A stretch of DNA of 64,000 nt, from NCBI GenBank assembly GCA_001939145.1, contig LSRX01000515.1, positions 275,230 to 339,229 of the forward strand. Direction: 5' to 3'. The DNA is from Symbiodinium microadriaticum (lineage: Eukaryota > Sar > Dinophyceae > Suessiales > Symbiodiniaceae). The notes beneath the pieces were generated by a model. The model was not told the DNA's origin and ran no database searches. It saw only the letters and a program-made list of their open reading frames with translations. Positions 11,737 through 22,094 of this stretch are shown in pieces; the stretch's first letter is position 1; the number at the start of each line of letters is the position of its first letter. Position numbers and translations under genes: made by a program.

Positions 11737-11975
11737 CCCTAGACCCGAAACCCTTAACTGTTGGGCTGCTGTGTTTCGGGATGTTACTTGGAGGTTCATG
11801 GGCAGTTATGAGTAGGGTTATAAGTAGGCTAACTATACTTATAGCCCATATTAGGGGACTTATAACCTTATGTATAACTACCCATGAACCTCCAAGTATG
11901 GGTTCAAGGATTTCGGAGGCTGTAGTGCCCATGGCCTGGTTGGCACAGGCTTCGGGATCTGAAGATAGTATTGGT
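11737..11975 (+). CDS. Candidate exon pair around family A copy 2
   Basis: Upstream piece 11737-11790 reads PETLNCWAAVFRDVT and ends ACTTG; downstream piece from 11897 reads MGSRISEAVVPMAWLAQASG. Taking a GA...AG intron at 11791-11896 joins them in matching phase (2 nt + 1 nt). No family recognised. Weakness: the splice site is supplied by the element, so an ordinary insertion beside coding sequence cannot be excluded. Confidence 0.3.
11786..11898 (+). repeat. Inverted-repeat family A, copy 2 (complete)
   Basis: 113 bp, starts ACTTGGAGGTTCATGGGCAG and ends with the near-perfect complement (AACTACCCATGAACCTCC, AAGTA). The interior is also largely self-complementary (AGTAGGGTTATAAGTAGG / ACTTATAACC). 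No coding capacity, so a MITE-like element. Confidence 0.9.
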
Positions 11976-12238
11976 GTCAGTGTTAATAGTAGGATCCTTA
12001 TCAAAGGATATATTCTCGGTTTAGGGTTTAGGGGTTTAGGGGTTGGTATTGGCATTCTTGTCATCAGAATACTTAATTGTCAAGTAGAATCACTACTATT
12101 GGTATTTTAAGCATAGGCTCTTATAAATTGAGGTGTAAGATTTTGAAAAAGGGCCAAGTCTTGTCTTAGCCTGGAGGTTGTAAGTGACTCCAGTAAGGCC
12201 CCTAGAAGCTCTTCCTCCGTTTGCAGCGGTGGCAGTTA

Positions 12239-12250
12239 TAGCCATTTTGG
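12239..12250 (+). other. 12-nt match to dinoflagellate spliced leader
   Basis: TAGCCATTTTGG is identical to the central 12 nt of the dinoflagellate spliced-leader RNA (known: ends TAGCCATTTTGGCTCAAG). The flanks do not match. Dinoflagellate genomes are known to contain relict spliced leaders from retroposed mRNAs; a chance match of this length in 64 kb is also possible. Confidence 0.2.
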
Positions 12251-12275
12251 AAAGGGCCGAATTTAGCGGCCTCAA

Positions 12276-12358
12276 TACGATACTTTGGGGGCTCCTTGTT
12301 ACAATTATAGTACACTATACCCCAAAACCCTACTCCAATTATTAAGGCCTCTACGTTA
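12276..12358 (+). repeat. Inverted-repeat family D, diverged copy
   Basis: Family D is recognised by an end reading AAAACCCTATTCTAATTATT AAGGCCCCTACATTA and its complement at the other side. Here the right end is clear (CCAAAACCCTACTCCAATTA, then TTAAGGCCTCTACGTTAC) while the left end is degraded. Confidence 0.45.
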
Positions 12359-12369
12359 CTTCGCAGAGT

Positions 12370-12690
12370 TACTTTGACGTTCTGAGCAAACCCTAAACCC
12401 TAAACCCCAAGCCTGGCGACCTGACTTCAAAACGCTTCGTGTCTTGAGGGCCCGAGACTCCAGGGTGTATGAGCCCACAGCCCGAGAGCAAGGATTTGGG
12501 GTTTAGGGCCTGGGGTTTAGGGTTTGGGCTGTAGGATTTGGGGTTTAGGGTCTGGGGTTTAGGAGCTGGGGTTTAGGGTTTAGGATGGTCTGGGATTTAG
12601 GGTTTGGGATTTAGGGTTTAGGGTTTAGGATGGTTTTGGGGTTTTTGGGACTTGAGAATGGGCGCTCTACGCGGCTCAGGGTTTAGGGTT
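12370..12690 (+). repeat. Degenerate telomere-like repeats, CCCTAAA then TTTAGGG
   Basis: CCCTAAACCCTAAACCCC at about 12390-12410 is followed by a G-rich stretch (GGGTTTAGGG variants, about 12496-12690). These are interstitial, interrupted heptamers, not a chromosome end. Confidence 0.8.
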
Positions 12691-12694
12691 CAAG

Positions 12695-12803
12695 GAAGTG
12701 GTCACCTGTGCGGCAACCTGTCCCCGAAGCAGATAGCCGAACCTGCCTCAACCATGATCTCTGGTTTGTGTCAGGCTCAAGTAGCCGAGCTTGTGAGGCA
12801 GAC
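12695..12803 (+). CDS. Candidate exon, helical-repeat protein
   Basis: Frame reads GHLCGNLSPKQIAEPASTMI followed by SGLCQAQVAELVRQ, an amphipathic helical pattern (L-S-x-x-x-I-A) resembling octotricopeptide/RAP-type organellar RNA-binding repeats; that resemblance is an impression, not a motif match. A GT donor follows at 12804. The 2-nt overhang fits the next candidate exon at 12978. Confidence 0.4.
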
Positions 12804-12977
12804 GTAGTGGAGTCTCACGGGTCGGTGGATAGAAGTAAGATTGCAAGTGCCGTTATCACGAAACAAAATTTGGCCCCCTGTCTCCCCAATATTCCCTTTT
12901 GCGAAGCCCTAAACCCTAAGTCCTAAACCATAAACCATGAACTCTGAATCCAAACCTAAAATCCTGGCCCACAGCAG

Positions 12978-13037
12978 TCAGGCGCGTCGAAGTGACTACG
13001 AGCTTTGCATCGTCTTGACGAAGGCCCTCCGGCGTAG
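12978..13037 (+). CDS. Candidate exon, continuation of 12695 exon
   Basis: Preceded by CACAGCAG and, further up, CCCTAAA-type repeats (12906-12950); followed by GTGTAAC. Its one-base start completes the codon left by the 12695-12803 exon. Reads QARRSDYELCIVLTKALRR. Confidence 0.42.
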
Positions 13038-13550
13038 GTGTAACACTGGGGTCGTTACTCTTGCAGGTTAGAAGGTTTTAGGCTCAAGGTGTGTAATCAT
13101 ATTAGTATTCTTATTAAATTTTGAGGAAATATTGCATAAATAATATTAGCCCTGCGTACCATCAGCATCCTAGCCTTTGAGTCATTTCAAGCGTGCCCTA
13201 AACCCTAAACCCCGAAACCCCTAAACCCCTAAACCCCGCCTTGCATTGAAACCAAAACCTCGAAGAACCCTGGTTCTACAGTCCCTGAACATAAGCCCGG
13301 CAGATTTCCGCGAAATCGTGAGGCGCATAACTAATCTAGGTGCCTTAGTAATTACCAAGACTAATTCTGGGGCTCCTTATTCAAATAGTACAACATACAG
13401 CAAAACCCGTTTCTAAGCCGTAAACCCTAAACCCTATTTATGAAGGCCCCTACATTACGAGGTTATAGCACAAGCAAACTTCAGGACGCCCTGAGCCCAG
13501 AGAATCCCCCGAAAGAACAGCCCCTATGCAGCCCCAAAGCCCGAAACCGC

Positions 13551-13682
13551 CCTAATATAGAGGCCTTTATAATTAGAATATGGTTGTGTTATACTATAAT
13601 AATAAAGCAGGAACCCTCAAAATAGTATTATGGAGGCGTTAATACTAAGAATAGGGTTTGGGGGTATATTATACTATGATAT
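13551..13682 (+). repeat. Inverted-repeat family D, rearranged copy
   Basis: Contains both family D ends (TAATATAGAGGCC at the left; AGAATAGGGTTTGGGGGTAT at the right) but with extra AT-rich sequence between, so partly duplicated. Confidence 0.5.
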
Positions 13683-13689
13683 CCAGGCA

Positions 13690-13702
13690 CCCCCCCCCCA
13701 AA

Positions 13703-13760
<58 letters not shown>

Positions 13761-13793
13761 GTAATAATAATAATAATAATAATAGTATGGGTA
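13690..13793. repeat. AT-rich microsatellite, (TA)n then (AAT)n
   Basis: Homopolymer C and A, then TATATACATATATATA and a long run of TAA/AAT triplets with rare G interruptions. Confidence 0.95.
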
Positions 13794-13864
13794 GTTATTT
13801 AACTTAAACCGAAGGAACCCCCACTAAACCCGCCCAAAGCTGATAAGCCCCAAAGCCTCACACC

Positions 13865-14052
13865 TGAACCCCGGTTTAGGGGGTTTGGGTTTATAAGGTT
13901 TAGGGGTTTAGGGGTTTTGGGGTTTAGGGGTTTAGGGTTTAGGGGTTTAGGGGTTTAGGGGTTTAGGGGTTTAGGGGTTTAGGGGTTTAGGGTTTTGGGG
14001 TTTAGGGGTTTAGGGGTTTAGGGTTTTGGGGTTTGGGGGTTTAGGGTTTAGG
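13865..14052 (+). repeat. TTTAGGG(G) telomere-like array
   Basis: About 185 bp of tandem TTTAGGGG/TTTAGGG units with TTTTGGGG variants; 8-mer units dominate, so it is not a canonical telomere. Confidence 0.93.
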
Positions 14053-14323
14053 GAGCCCCGATCCTCTTGGGAAAAAAGACTGATAGTCCAGTACAGCGAC
14101 CTTGAGAATTAGAAAGGTGGGTTTGGTGTATATTATCAGAGAGTTTTAGCAGCAGCAAGAACCCTAAGGAATGGAATTGCTAATTATTCAGACGTCCATA
14201 TGCATCCCTCTGAGCTCTAAACTCTAAACACTAGGCCCTGGACCTTAAACCTCTTAAACCCTTAACCTTTAAAGCTACGCAGAACCTCTAAGCACGTAAC
14301 CCTCGGAATCCCTCCTCTGTCAG

Positions 14324-14400
14324 GCAGACAACAGTGTGCCTTCGCAGCCAGAGCCTCACCTGTCCGCAGTCTCCCGAAACAAGCCGGGTTTTGAACCTAG
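14324..14400 (+). CDS. Candidate exon between CCCTAAA and TTTAGGG tracts
   Basis: Preceded by TCTGTCAG. Two frames stay open; one reads ADNSVPSQPEPHLSAVSRNK. C-rich repeats lie upstream (14220-14275) and TTAGGG-type repeats downstream (14418-14440), the polarity seen at other exons. Frame and end uncertain. Confidence 0.3.
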
Positions 14401-14550
14401 ACTTAAAGTCTAGGCCCTTAGGGTTAGAGGTTCGGGGTTGAGTATTTCAAAGGGGGATTCGACACCAAGGGTGTAGCAGGCTGTTGCATTCAACGGTTAG
14501 GCATTAGGGTCGGAGCCTTAAGCCCCAAACCAGTCCTTCCCAGGCTTAGA

Positions 14551-14790
14551 AAAATCAGAGCCCTAACCGAAGCGAACCCAAAGGCCCCAATAGCCCCATT
14601 CATACGGTTGATGATATAAATCCTGCATCACCCATAATAAGGAGTATACCATAATTCCCATAGTTTATCAGGATTTGTATCATCAACAGTAGTAGCAGCA
14701 TGCACAGCGATCCTTCGAAATCTTTTTTCAGCCAGGGACGCTGGAACCTCGGGGGCAGTAGTTCCGGGCTTCGAATTACCCACAAACCCT
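14551..14790 (+). CDS. Candidate exon pair around family B copy 1
   Basis: Left piece 14551-14606 reads KIRALTEANPKAPIAPFI with 2 nt over; right piece from 14690 adds one nt and reads SSSMHSDPSKSFFSQGRWNL. A GT...AG intron 14607-14689 (83 bp) equal to the element joins them in phase. No family recognised. Confidence 0.42.
14604..14690 (+). repeat. Inverted-repeat family B, copy 1
   Basis: Starts ACGGTTGATGATATAAATCC and ends GGATTTGTATCATCAACAGT, inverted complements. The centre carries the conserved TACCATAATTCCCATAGTTT. Confidence 0.9.
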
Positions 14791-14895
14791 GGATGCCTAG
14801 CCTTCAACCTGAAGCTTAAACCGGAGATATGGGCTGTCCAGTGTCTTGCCACTAGGAGGACGAGTACTACTAACTACTACGTCTACGACTACTAG

Positions 14896-14990
14896 TGCTA
14901 GCACTACTATTACTGCTGCTGCTGCTGCTGCTGCTACTACTACTGCTGCTGCCACTGCTCCTACTGCCACTGCTACTACTATCACTTCCT
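14896..14990. repeat. CTG/CTA trinucleotide microsatellite
   Basis: Runs of CTG, CTA and ACT triplets. Long poly-Leu or poly-Val/Ala frames on both strands come from this repeat and are not genes. Confidence 0.95.
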
Positions 14991-15136
14991 TGTGAAAGCT
15001 GTCAGTGGGAGAGGATCAGCAAGGGTAGTGACGTACCCGCTTCCCTCTACCCGAACCCTACCTCCCCCTCTAAACCCTAGCCCTAAACCAGAAACCACAA
15101 CTGCCCCTCCCCCCCGGCCCTCCCAAACATCTTAAG

Positions 15137-15230
15137 AGCTATCTCAACCCGAGGCTTGAGCGCTTTGCCAGCCTCGTGCGCGAAGCTCTCCGCAGAGAGG
15201 GCTCTGCAACGGCCTCACGAAAAAGAGCAT
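15137..15230 (+). CDS. Candidate exon, basic helical sequence
   Basis: After CCCTAAA-type repeats and TTAAG, the frame reads SYLNPRLERFASLVREALRR then EGSATASRKR. High third-position GC. A second frame is also open; the donor is unclear. Confidence 0.3.
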
Positions 15231-15408
15231 AAACCCTATTAAGGCATAGACTAAAGCCTAAACCCTAAACCCATAGACCATATGCCAGCTTTTGAATGAG
15301 TGTAGTCTCCGTTGTAGCTCGGATTTCGGAGGGGGGGGGAAGGGGTTTTAGAGCTTTTGGGAGGTTCTGCTTGCGACTCGGAACCCCGGCTCTTCGGGAT
15401 GGTTCATA

Positions 15409-15555
15409 ATCTAGGGGCCTTATTAAAGTAAGATGATAGTATCCCAAACCCTATTCTAATGAATTGTTAGTTAGAATAGGGTTTGGGGGTATATTATACG
15501 ATCATTAGAATAAGGAGCCCCAAAAATCCTGTTCTGAATACGATGGCCCCCACAG
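15409..15555 (+). repeat. Inverted-repeat family D, composite copy
   Basis: Two family D pieces head to head: AAACCCTATTCTAATGA then TTAGAATAGGGTTTGGGGG, with AGGGGCCTTATTAAAG at the left edge. Confidence 0.55.
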
Positions 15556-16136
15556 TATCGTGGATTCCGAATCCAATCCGAATCCATGAGGGTCTTTACA
15601 CACTTCCTAGCACTGCAGCTTCAAGCCGAAAAGTTTCAGACTCCAGACAGCTATGTTTCACTTCTGTCAAGCTCTGAGTGTTCGCATTTGCGCTTTTTGT
15701 GGTTCCTTTACGCTCGTTGGTGGGTCAGGCATTGGGACAACATCACAGCGAGGAAGGGTGGGCAGGCGGTCCGTTGACGATTCCTTTAGACTCTCCGATT
15801 TGGCTGCATTTCGGTGAAGGGCTCTAGTGCTTTGGAAAAGTTCTTAGAATCCGAAAACCTAGACAATAGTAAGCCCTACTGTAGGAGTTTTTGTTGAGGC
15901 TTTCAAGGCCTGACTTGAGAGCTTTCAGGGTATGGCTGGCGACCGCAACTTCTATTCGCACGAAATGTTTAGGGCTGAGGGTTTACGGCTGAAGTAAGTT
16001 ATCCCCCTTCCCTCCCCACTTTCTGTGCTCTTCCCAAAAAACCCTGAGCTGCTGTGTTGAGGACCTGGCACTGCGTGCGACGATCTTCGCTTGCAGCTCG
16101 ATGTGTGGTGACCCAGTAAAGCAGGGGTTGCTAGCT

Positions 16137-16215
16137 GGGTTTAGGGTTTAAGGTTTAGGGCTTAGGGATTAAGGTTTAGGGTTTAAGGTTTAGGGTTTAG
16201 GGTTTAGGGTTTGGG
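16137..16215 (+). repeat. TTTAGGG-like tract
   Basis: About ten tandem TTTAGGG/TTTAAGG/CTTAGGG units. The surrounding 15780-16600 shows no convincing exon. Confidence 0.9.
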
Positions 16216-16867
16216 TGGTGCACCGATTTAGGTTTAGGGCGCTTCGGGATGTCGGAGTTTTGGAGGTTTGCCCCTGAGGCCTTGGTTTGTATCAGGATTA
16301 TCCGGATACGTTGAACTGCAGGGTATCTCCTGAACTTTTTTACCCACAACTCTCAAGCCCCGGTTGGTGCTGCTGGGCTTTGCAGCTTGGGAGCTTTATG
16401 ATTATCTAGGACCCAGAGTAGGCCCTTATTCCCTTTTTTAGGGTTCAGGTTCCCTTATAAAGTCCTTTAAACCAAAAAGGGCACCCTTTTTATCCCTAGG
16501 TTTCTCTTGGGTCTAGTTATTCTGGTGTAGGGGAGGGCCAGACAAGGATGAGCCTGAATCTTTCAAATCCTGCAAAGACGGAGGGTCAAGTAGCAGGGGG
16601 GGGGCCTTGAATAATTAGTCAGTCATGTAGGCAAACGTCGATGTTCCGCGAGCTGTGCCGCGACCTGCCCCAACAAAGACCCTGAAGTACAGGATACAGC
16701 TCCTACTACTACTCACAAGAACGTTCAAAATAGGGTACCCATCTGTTATCAAGCCTATCAACCTTGAAATGATAGTCCGAGAGGACCCTAAACTCAGCAA
16801 CCCCAAAGAGGCTCCAACCATAATTAAGCTCTAAACTCAACCCTGAAGCCCTAAACTCAGCAATCCT

Positions 16868-16970
16868 ACGGTTGATGCTATAAATCCTGCATTACCCATA
16901 AAAAGGACTCTACCATAATTCCCATAGTTTAAGGTCCTTAAGGTCATGCAGGGTTTATACCATCAACAGT
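16868..16970 (+). repeat. Inverted-repeat family B, copy 2
   Basis: ACGGTTGATGCTATAAATCC at the left, GGTTTATACCATCAACAGT at the right, centre TACCATAATTCCCATAGTTT. Ends fit GT...AG (16871-16969), but the next good exon starts later, at 17025. Confidence 0.88.
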
Positions 16971-17024
16971 GTAGCCCGAAGCTCAGCGCTCCTAAAGCCC
17001 TCAACCCCGAAAAACCCGCCGCAG

Positions 17025-17096
17025 GACGAAGCTGGGAAAGGACACCCTTTGGCGGAAGATTTGGTCCGACATGGCCTCAGATCCCCGCCATTTTCG
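17025..17096 (+). CDS. Candidate exon, GT donor
   Basis: Preceded by AAACCCGCCGCAG and followed by GTGCAATC. The highest GC3 frame (about three quarters) reads TKLGKDTLWRKIWSDMASDP then RHF. CCCTAAA-type repeats upstream and TTTAGGG repeats from 17140 downstream. Length 72 nt (1+69+2). Confidence 0.5.
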
Positions 17097-17289
17097 GTGC
17101 AATCGGGGGATACGAGGGCCTTGGTGGTTTGACTAGGGCTTAGGGTTTAGGGTTTTGTCTTGGGATTTTTTAAGGGATTTGGGGAGTTGTTTGGAGGGGT
17201 TCCTCGGGGGCTTTTGGATGCAGGTTTATAGCGGTTTAGGGACTGTTCCAGAGTGATGAGGGCTTGCGGTCTGTGGAGCTTAGGGCTTT

Positions 17290-17480
17290 GGTGGTTTAGG
17301 GTTCAGGTTTAGGCTTTAGGGTTTAGGGTTTCGAACCCTAAAGCCCAAACCCTAAACTCCAAACCCGGAAGCCTACCTGCAAAGGCAGTCATCAAAAGGC
17401 CTTCAAAAAAAACCCTAAACCCTAAACTTTAAAGCCCAAGCCCTTAAACCCTAAACCCTTAAACACTAAACCCGGCAACC
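17290..17480 (+). repeat. TTTAGGG to CCCTAAA switch
   Basis: TTTAGGG units to about 17330, then CCCTAAA units to 17480. This is the arrangement expected in the middle of an intron under the polarity described in the findings. Confidence 0.85.
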
Positions 17481-17735
17481 CTGAAACCCTGAAACCCTGC
17501 TCCATCTTCAACTGCTCTAAACCCAGAGCCAAAGCACGCTAAAGCCCGACACGTTTCATCCTACATGGCCACCCATTTGGGAGTTTCCGAAATTGGGGTA
17601 CCTTGTTTGGAGGTCCTTATAATAAGGATCCTAGTATTTAGGGTAATATTAGGGTCCCCTATTTTTGGAAACCCCCATGAGCTAACGAGCTAAAAGGAGC
17701 AGAATGATCGAACAAGCCCTCGCTTGCAGTATTGG

Positions 17736-17990
17736 TGGCACCAGAAGCTCGATCACGTTGGTACTGGCAGTTTGGATGGGGTGGAGTGTGATCTCTTCGA
17801 AATCACGCCGCTTACAACTGCTTTGCCTTCGCTGTCCGTGGACTGTGCACCGAACGGTACTTCCACTCCCGTTCTTAATCCAGAACATGCGCTTCTGCAG
17901 GCTACGGAGGAGACCGCCAGAGAGCCAATGAGGCACTTCTTGAGGATCGTGGACACCTTCATTGACTATGCGGCACAGCCTCAAGACCCC
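17736..17990 (+). CDS. Candidate coding block upstream of TA repeat
   Basis: After TTGCAG a frame stays open for about 85 codons: HVGTGSLDGVECDLFEITPL, further on LLQATEETAREPMRHFLRI and VDTFIDYAAQPQDPTP. It runs into a (TA)n repeat. No family recognised; end unknown. Confidence 0.35.
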
Positions 17991-18013
17991 ACGCCTGCAT
18001 TTCACACCTCAAC

Positions 18014-18125
18014 ATATATATATATATGTCTATATATATATATATATATATGTCTCTATATATATGTGTATATATATATATGTGTGTATATATATATATT
18101 ATATATATATATATATATATACTTA
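18014..18125. repeat. (TA)n microsatellite
   Basis: About 110 bp of TATATA with interspersed TGTC/TGTG. Poly-Ile/Tyr frames on both strands are artefacts of it. Confidence 0.97.
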
Positions 18126-18576
18126 CATATTTATAGTTCGACACATAATGTACAGTTACATAAAAGTTATACTTATGCATATACATGTACATTACAAGTC
18201 AGCCCTGGTCGTCCAGTAGATCGTGATTGAAACTTTGGCAGGGTAGTGTAGTTGGTAGTATATTCGCCATCCCCATATAACACACTTACGCAGCACCTGC
18301 TTGTAAAGACCGGACATTACTCATGAAGATTTCTCAGACTTTCAACCCCCCACCTTCAAGCGCCGACACCTTAGTCTCCGTAGTTTAAGGCCCATAGCCG
18401 TAGTTATACGTTTATACATTGATACATACCTACATGTACATATACACGCACATACCCGAAAACCCAAACCCTTACATCACTACCGAAAACTCTCGAACCA
18501 CTCGTTGGACCCAAGCCCGAAACAAACCCGACGATTCTTGACCCGCCAACCCCATAAAGCCGCTTTGGCTTAACTC

Positions 18577-18688
18577 ACTTGGAGGTTCATGCGTAGTTAT
18601 AAGTACGGTTATAAGTCCCCTAATATGGGTTATAAGTATAGTTATCCTACTTATAACCCTGCTTATAACTACCCATGAACCTCCAAGC
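18577..18688 (+). repeat. Inverted-repeat family A, copy 3
   Basis: ACTTGGAGGTTCATGCGTAG to AACTACCCATGAACCTCC-AAGCA, with the full interior. Its right end directly abuts the exon-like block at 18688; on the left the matching frame meets a stop, so splicing of this copy is not supported. Confidence 0.9.
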
Positions 18689-18796
18689 AAGGGCGGTCCC
18701 AAGAAGTCTGGGCGTCACGAGGCCGTCGGTGGCGAGGCATCGACGATCGCCGACCTCGGCGCTGGCCCGGACAACGCCGAGCGCTACCGAAAAACG
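18688..18796 (+). CDS. Candidate exon at right edge of family A copy 3
   Basis: Very high GC3. Reads GGPKKSGRHEAVGGEASTIA then DLGAGPDNAERYRKT; followed by GTATTACC and then TTTAGGG repeats (18820-18860). No family recognised. Confidence 0.45.
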
Positions 18797-19297
18797 GTAT
18801 TACCGGCCCGGAGTTGCTATTTAGGGTTTATAAGGGGCTTTAGGGTTTAGGGTTAAATTTGGTTGGGTTCTTAGTGGATTAGGGTGTAGGGGTGCAGGTT
18901 TTATAGACCCTGGGACAGAATATTAAGGAATTGAATTAATGTGCGTTAGCACAATAAGGGGGTCCTATAATTTACTACGGACTCTCTGGGTATATCAACC
19001 CGAAACGCGAAACACACGGGGCCGGCTCTAGCGACATCCGCCGGACTAAACTCTGAGGGCTGTCAGAACAGTTCCTGTGGTTCAGCAGTTTCTGCATTTC
19101 TTCAGTAGAGGTGGTTTGGGGATTTTAGGGTTTAGGGCAAAGTTTAGGGTTGTAGGGTTTTGGGTTTTGGGTGGTCCTTATGAAAGAAGTATATTTAGGG
19201 TATTTCCTGATGTGCAACCCCCCTACTCCAGCCCCGCGTCCGTACGCACTTAGGGCCTCCGCTGTCCCTGCGGCCGCCACGCCATGCCAAGACCTTT

Positions 19298-19432
19298 TCT
19301 AGGGGTTTAGGGTTTAGGGTTGGGGTTTAGGGTTAGGGTTTAGGGTTGGGGTTTAGGGTTAGGGTTTAGGGTTGGGGTTTAGGGTTTAGGGTTTAGGTTC
19401 AGGGTTTAGGGTTTAGGGTTTAGGGTTTCTTT
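19298..19432 (+). repeat. TTTAGGG array with higher-order pattern
   Basis: TTTAGGG, TTAGGG and GGGGTTTAGGG alternate in a repeated order (TTTAGGGTTGGGG, TTTAGGGTTAGGG), so several heptamers were copied as a block. Confidence 0.9.
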
Positions 19433-19693
19433 TTGTCAGAACATTCGAGGCTAGTAGCTGAGTGGTGATTGATTAGGTAACCTCGCCTTGTTCGTTTTTG
19501 CGGGCTTCTTTTAATCCACCCAATTGAGACGGCTAGCCGGTTCCGAGCCAGGATACTCAACAACTAGGCTCACAAGATTCTCATAAGACCCTGCAGTTTC
19601 CCTGATAAACCCTAAACCCCTAAACCCTAAATCTCTTATCGAGCCCTTCTGTAGAAGCCCTATACAACCCTTAAAAGCCAAAGCTTACACCAG

Positions 19694-19729
19694 TTCGTAG
19701 TGAACGACTGGCAGTCGATCACCCAAATA
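19694..19729 (+). CDS. Candidate short exon
   Basis: After TTACACCAG: FVVNDWQSITQI, then a possible GA donor. CCCTAAA repeats lie upstream (19608-19632). Only 36 nt. Confidence 0.3.
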
Positions 19730-20149
19730 GATACTGTTGTTATAGCCTAGGGCATCAATAATAAAAAAAATAACAACAAGAACAATCGTCATACTCGTTA
19801 TACTCGTTATACTAATAATAGTCATAGACATAGTATAGTAATAATGCATATTAGTATTTATGACGATCGGAAGACCAACAAATGGTAAGAATTAATCACT
19901 ATAGAAAGAATACGAAGGTCAGCAGAAGCATCGAGAACAACAGCGAAAACAGCACCGGTGATCGGACCCATGTGCAAGAGCCCACCTAACTGAGCACATA
20001 ACATTCGACAGCTTCGACAATTTGATCGTAGCCTTCCATGTTCCAAGCGCCCAGGTTTTGCCTTGTCTTTTTCTTCGGACTTTCCATTGCCATACCATAA
20101 TGCTGAGGAACCCTAAACCCTAAACCCTTTGAAGACCCCCCGGATGCAG

Positions 20150-20275
20150 TTTGACACCCAGCGCAGACAGGCAGGCGTAGTCCCTGCCACTTCCTCTGCA
20201 GCCAGGAATTCGGCTTGGAGGAGAAGCAGTGAGAAGTCAAGAACGTTTAGCAGACCCTGTCGGCCGGGCTTCTAA
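20150..20275 (+). CDS. Candidate terminal exon with stop
   Basis: CCCTAAACCCTAAACCC (20110-20127) and GGATGCAG precede it. Reads FDTQRRQAGVVPATSSAARN then SAWRRSSEKSRTFSRP, stop TAA at 20273. Basic and serine-rich. Confidence 0.4.
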   Translation, partial: FDTQRRQAGVVPATSSAARNSAWRRSSEKSRTFSRPCRPGF

Positions 20276-20525
20276 AAAGGGGAGGGGGATCCTGAAGAAG
20301 AGCTCCTCGCAATAAAGATCATACTATCCATTCAAGGTTCGATACTCGTTGAAACCTCCATGAAGGTGCATGGTTTGGGAAGGGCTGGCTGTTGGATACA
20401 GGTCTGAAGGCGTCAAGGCCTAGCAGTAGCCGCTCGGATTCGAAGGCGCCGCGTTGGTTGGAAGGTTAGGTAGTCAATTGTATTTCGCCACAGCAGTGCA
20501 CAGTCCCCCTGCCACCGTTCATAAA

Positions 20526-20625
20526 GGGTAGTTCTCTAGATTGCGGTGCCTTTTAAGGTCACTTTTTCCAAGGGTGCCATACTATGTTGGGGACCTAAAT
20601 AGTGACCCTAACTTGAGACGCAAGG
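20526..20625 (+). repeat. Inverted-repeat family C, diverged copy
   Basis: Left end GGGTAGTTCTCTAGATTG matches family C; right end (GTGACCCTAACTTGAGA) is degraded. The sequence before it reads TAVHSPPATVHK up to the GT. Confidence 0.6.
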
Positions 20626-21398
20626 TTTGGAATTTACACAGTTTCTGGGGGGTTCTGGGGGATTGCAAAAGAGGGCTGGAGTTTTCCGGGGTGAAAGGGT
20701 TAAGGGAGCAGGGTTTGAGGTTAGCGTTTAGGGTTGTTTAGGGTTTAGGATGGTTTAGGATGGTTCCAGGAGCTTTAGAGGTAGACATGAAACGACAGCT
20801 TTCAAACATCGGGGATGGGTTTAGGGTTGAGGGTTCAGGGATTTAGGGTTTAGGGTTAGGGTTTAGGGATTTAGGGTTTAGGGTTTAGGGGCCACGATAG
20901 CAGACAGAACATTCGCACTCATACCGAAATCGATCAACATGGCTACAGGTAGCCAAGAGCTCTATCGCCTGGCTGATACGCAGAGCTACAGAATGAGCTA
21001 AACTCGTCTACTTCCCGGGTCAGCGTGGGTACAAGCGCTTCAGTTGTCGTTACAAATCATATCAAGCAAATGTAAGTATAGCTACCTTATATTTGAAACC
21101 TAGTTACTAAGTATAGCTACCTTATGTAGAATCTATCGCCACAGAAAGACGAGCGACTCGTCTCGGATTTCTCACAGGACCCCGCAAAGGCCACAGTTTA
21201 GGGGTTTAGGGTTTAGGGTGGTTTAGAACCCTGCTTAAGGGGTCGAAGAATCAAGAAGACTATCCACTTGTAGTCCAAAATAGTTCTGGTGAATGTACCC
21301 CCCGAGCGCTATTACAATTCTTAAGGACCCATACACCCATAAACCCATCAAGCCCCATGCTAAAGCCTCAACCCAAAAAACCTTAATTAGATCCTCAG

Positions 21399-21470
21399 TT
21401 GCTTTTGTCCTTCACGGCCATGTACGCTGCAGCTGTGGGGCCACCGCGCGAGCCCCACATTGGAGAACAT
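21399..21470 (+). CDS. Candidate exon
   Basis: After ATCCTCAG: LLLSFTAMYAAAVGPPREPH then IGEHDT. C-rich sequence upstream, TTTAGCG/TGTAGGG downstream. Confidence 0.38.
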
Positions 21471-21984
21471 GACACGTTTAGCGTTTTGGGTGTAGGGTTT
21501 CAATGTTGCATCTGGGACATTTTGAGGTGGGTAGTTACCGTTATAGGAGCCTTATAGAAGGTCTATATACCTTATAGAAGCCTTATAGAAGCCCTATAGA
21601 CCCTAAACTCCCCCACCTGTAGTTTCCTTTAATTGAAAGCTTGTTCTAGCATACCCTCATAAGCCACAGTCTGATTTCCGAAGCTGGCTCTGAACCCTTA
21701 AGGTTTGGGGTTTAGGGCTTAGGGTTTAGAGTCCTTGATCTACCGCCTACACCCGATGCTGCCCGGAAAGGGCGTTTCTGAGCATTTCTTCGAGGACGTT
21801 TGAGGGTGAAGACCCGCATTTTATGGGTGTAGGGTTACAGACAGACACCCTCAACCCGAAACCCTGAACCCCTAAACCCCTAAACCTGAAACGTGAGGCC
21901 TCACGTACTTGGGGGGTCAAGCTAGGTAGGGCCAAGAAGAAGTACGGTCGGGCATCGGGATGGTTTAGGTAGGATCTGGGAGCT

Positions 21985-22094
21985 TAATATAGAGGCCTTA
22001 ATAATTAGAACAGGGTTTTGGTGCCCATTATTATACTATGATTATAATCAGGGCCCCCAAAACCCTATTCTAACTATTAAGGCCCCTACATTAG
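21985..22094 (+). repeat. Inverted-repeat family D, best copy
   Basis: TAATATAGAGGCCTTAATAA and, at the other end, its near complement (CTAACTATTAAGGCCCCTAC, then ATTA). Interior AACAGGGTTTTGG / CCAAAACCCTATT also pairs. 110 bp. Confidence 0.85.

Noticed and set aside
11900-11970. KDFGG...HG frame resembling a CDP-diacylglycerol synthase signature
   Set aside because: Only part of the signature is present and the competing frame joins better in phase across family A copy 2.
17959-18230. Ile/Tyr-rich frames on both strands
   Set aside because: Translation of a (TA)n microsatellite.
18241-18290. tRNA-like A-box (TAGTGTAGTTGG) and possible tRNA-derived SINE head
   Set aside because: No B-box at the right distance, no anticodon stem and no acceptor pairing.
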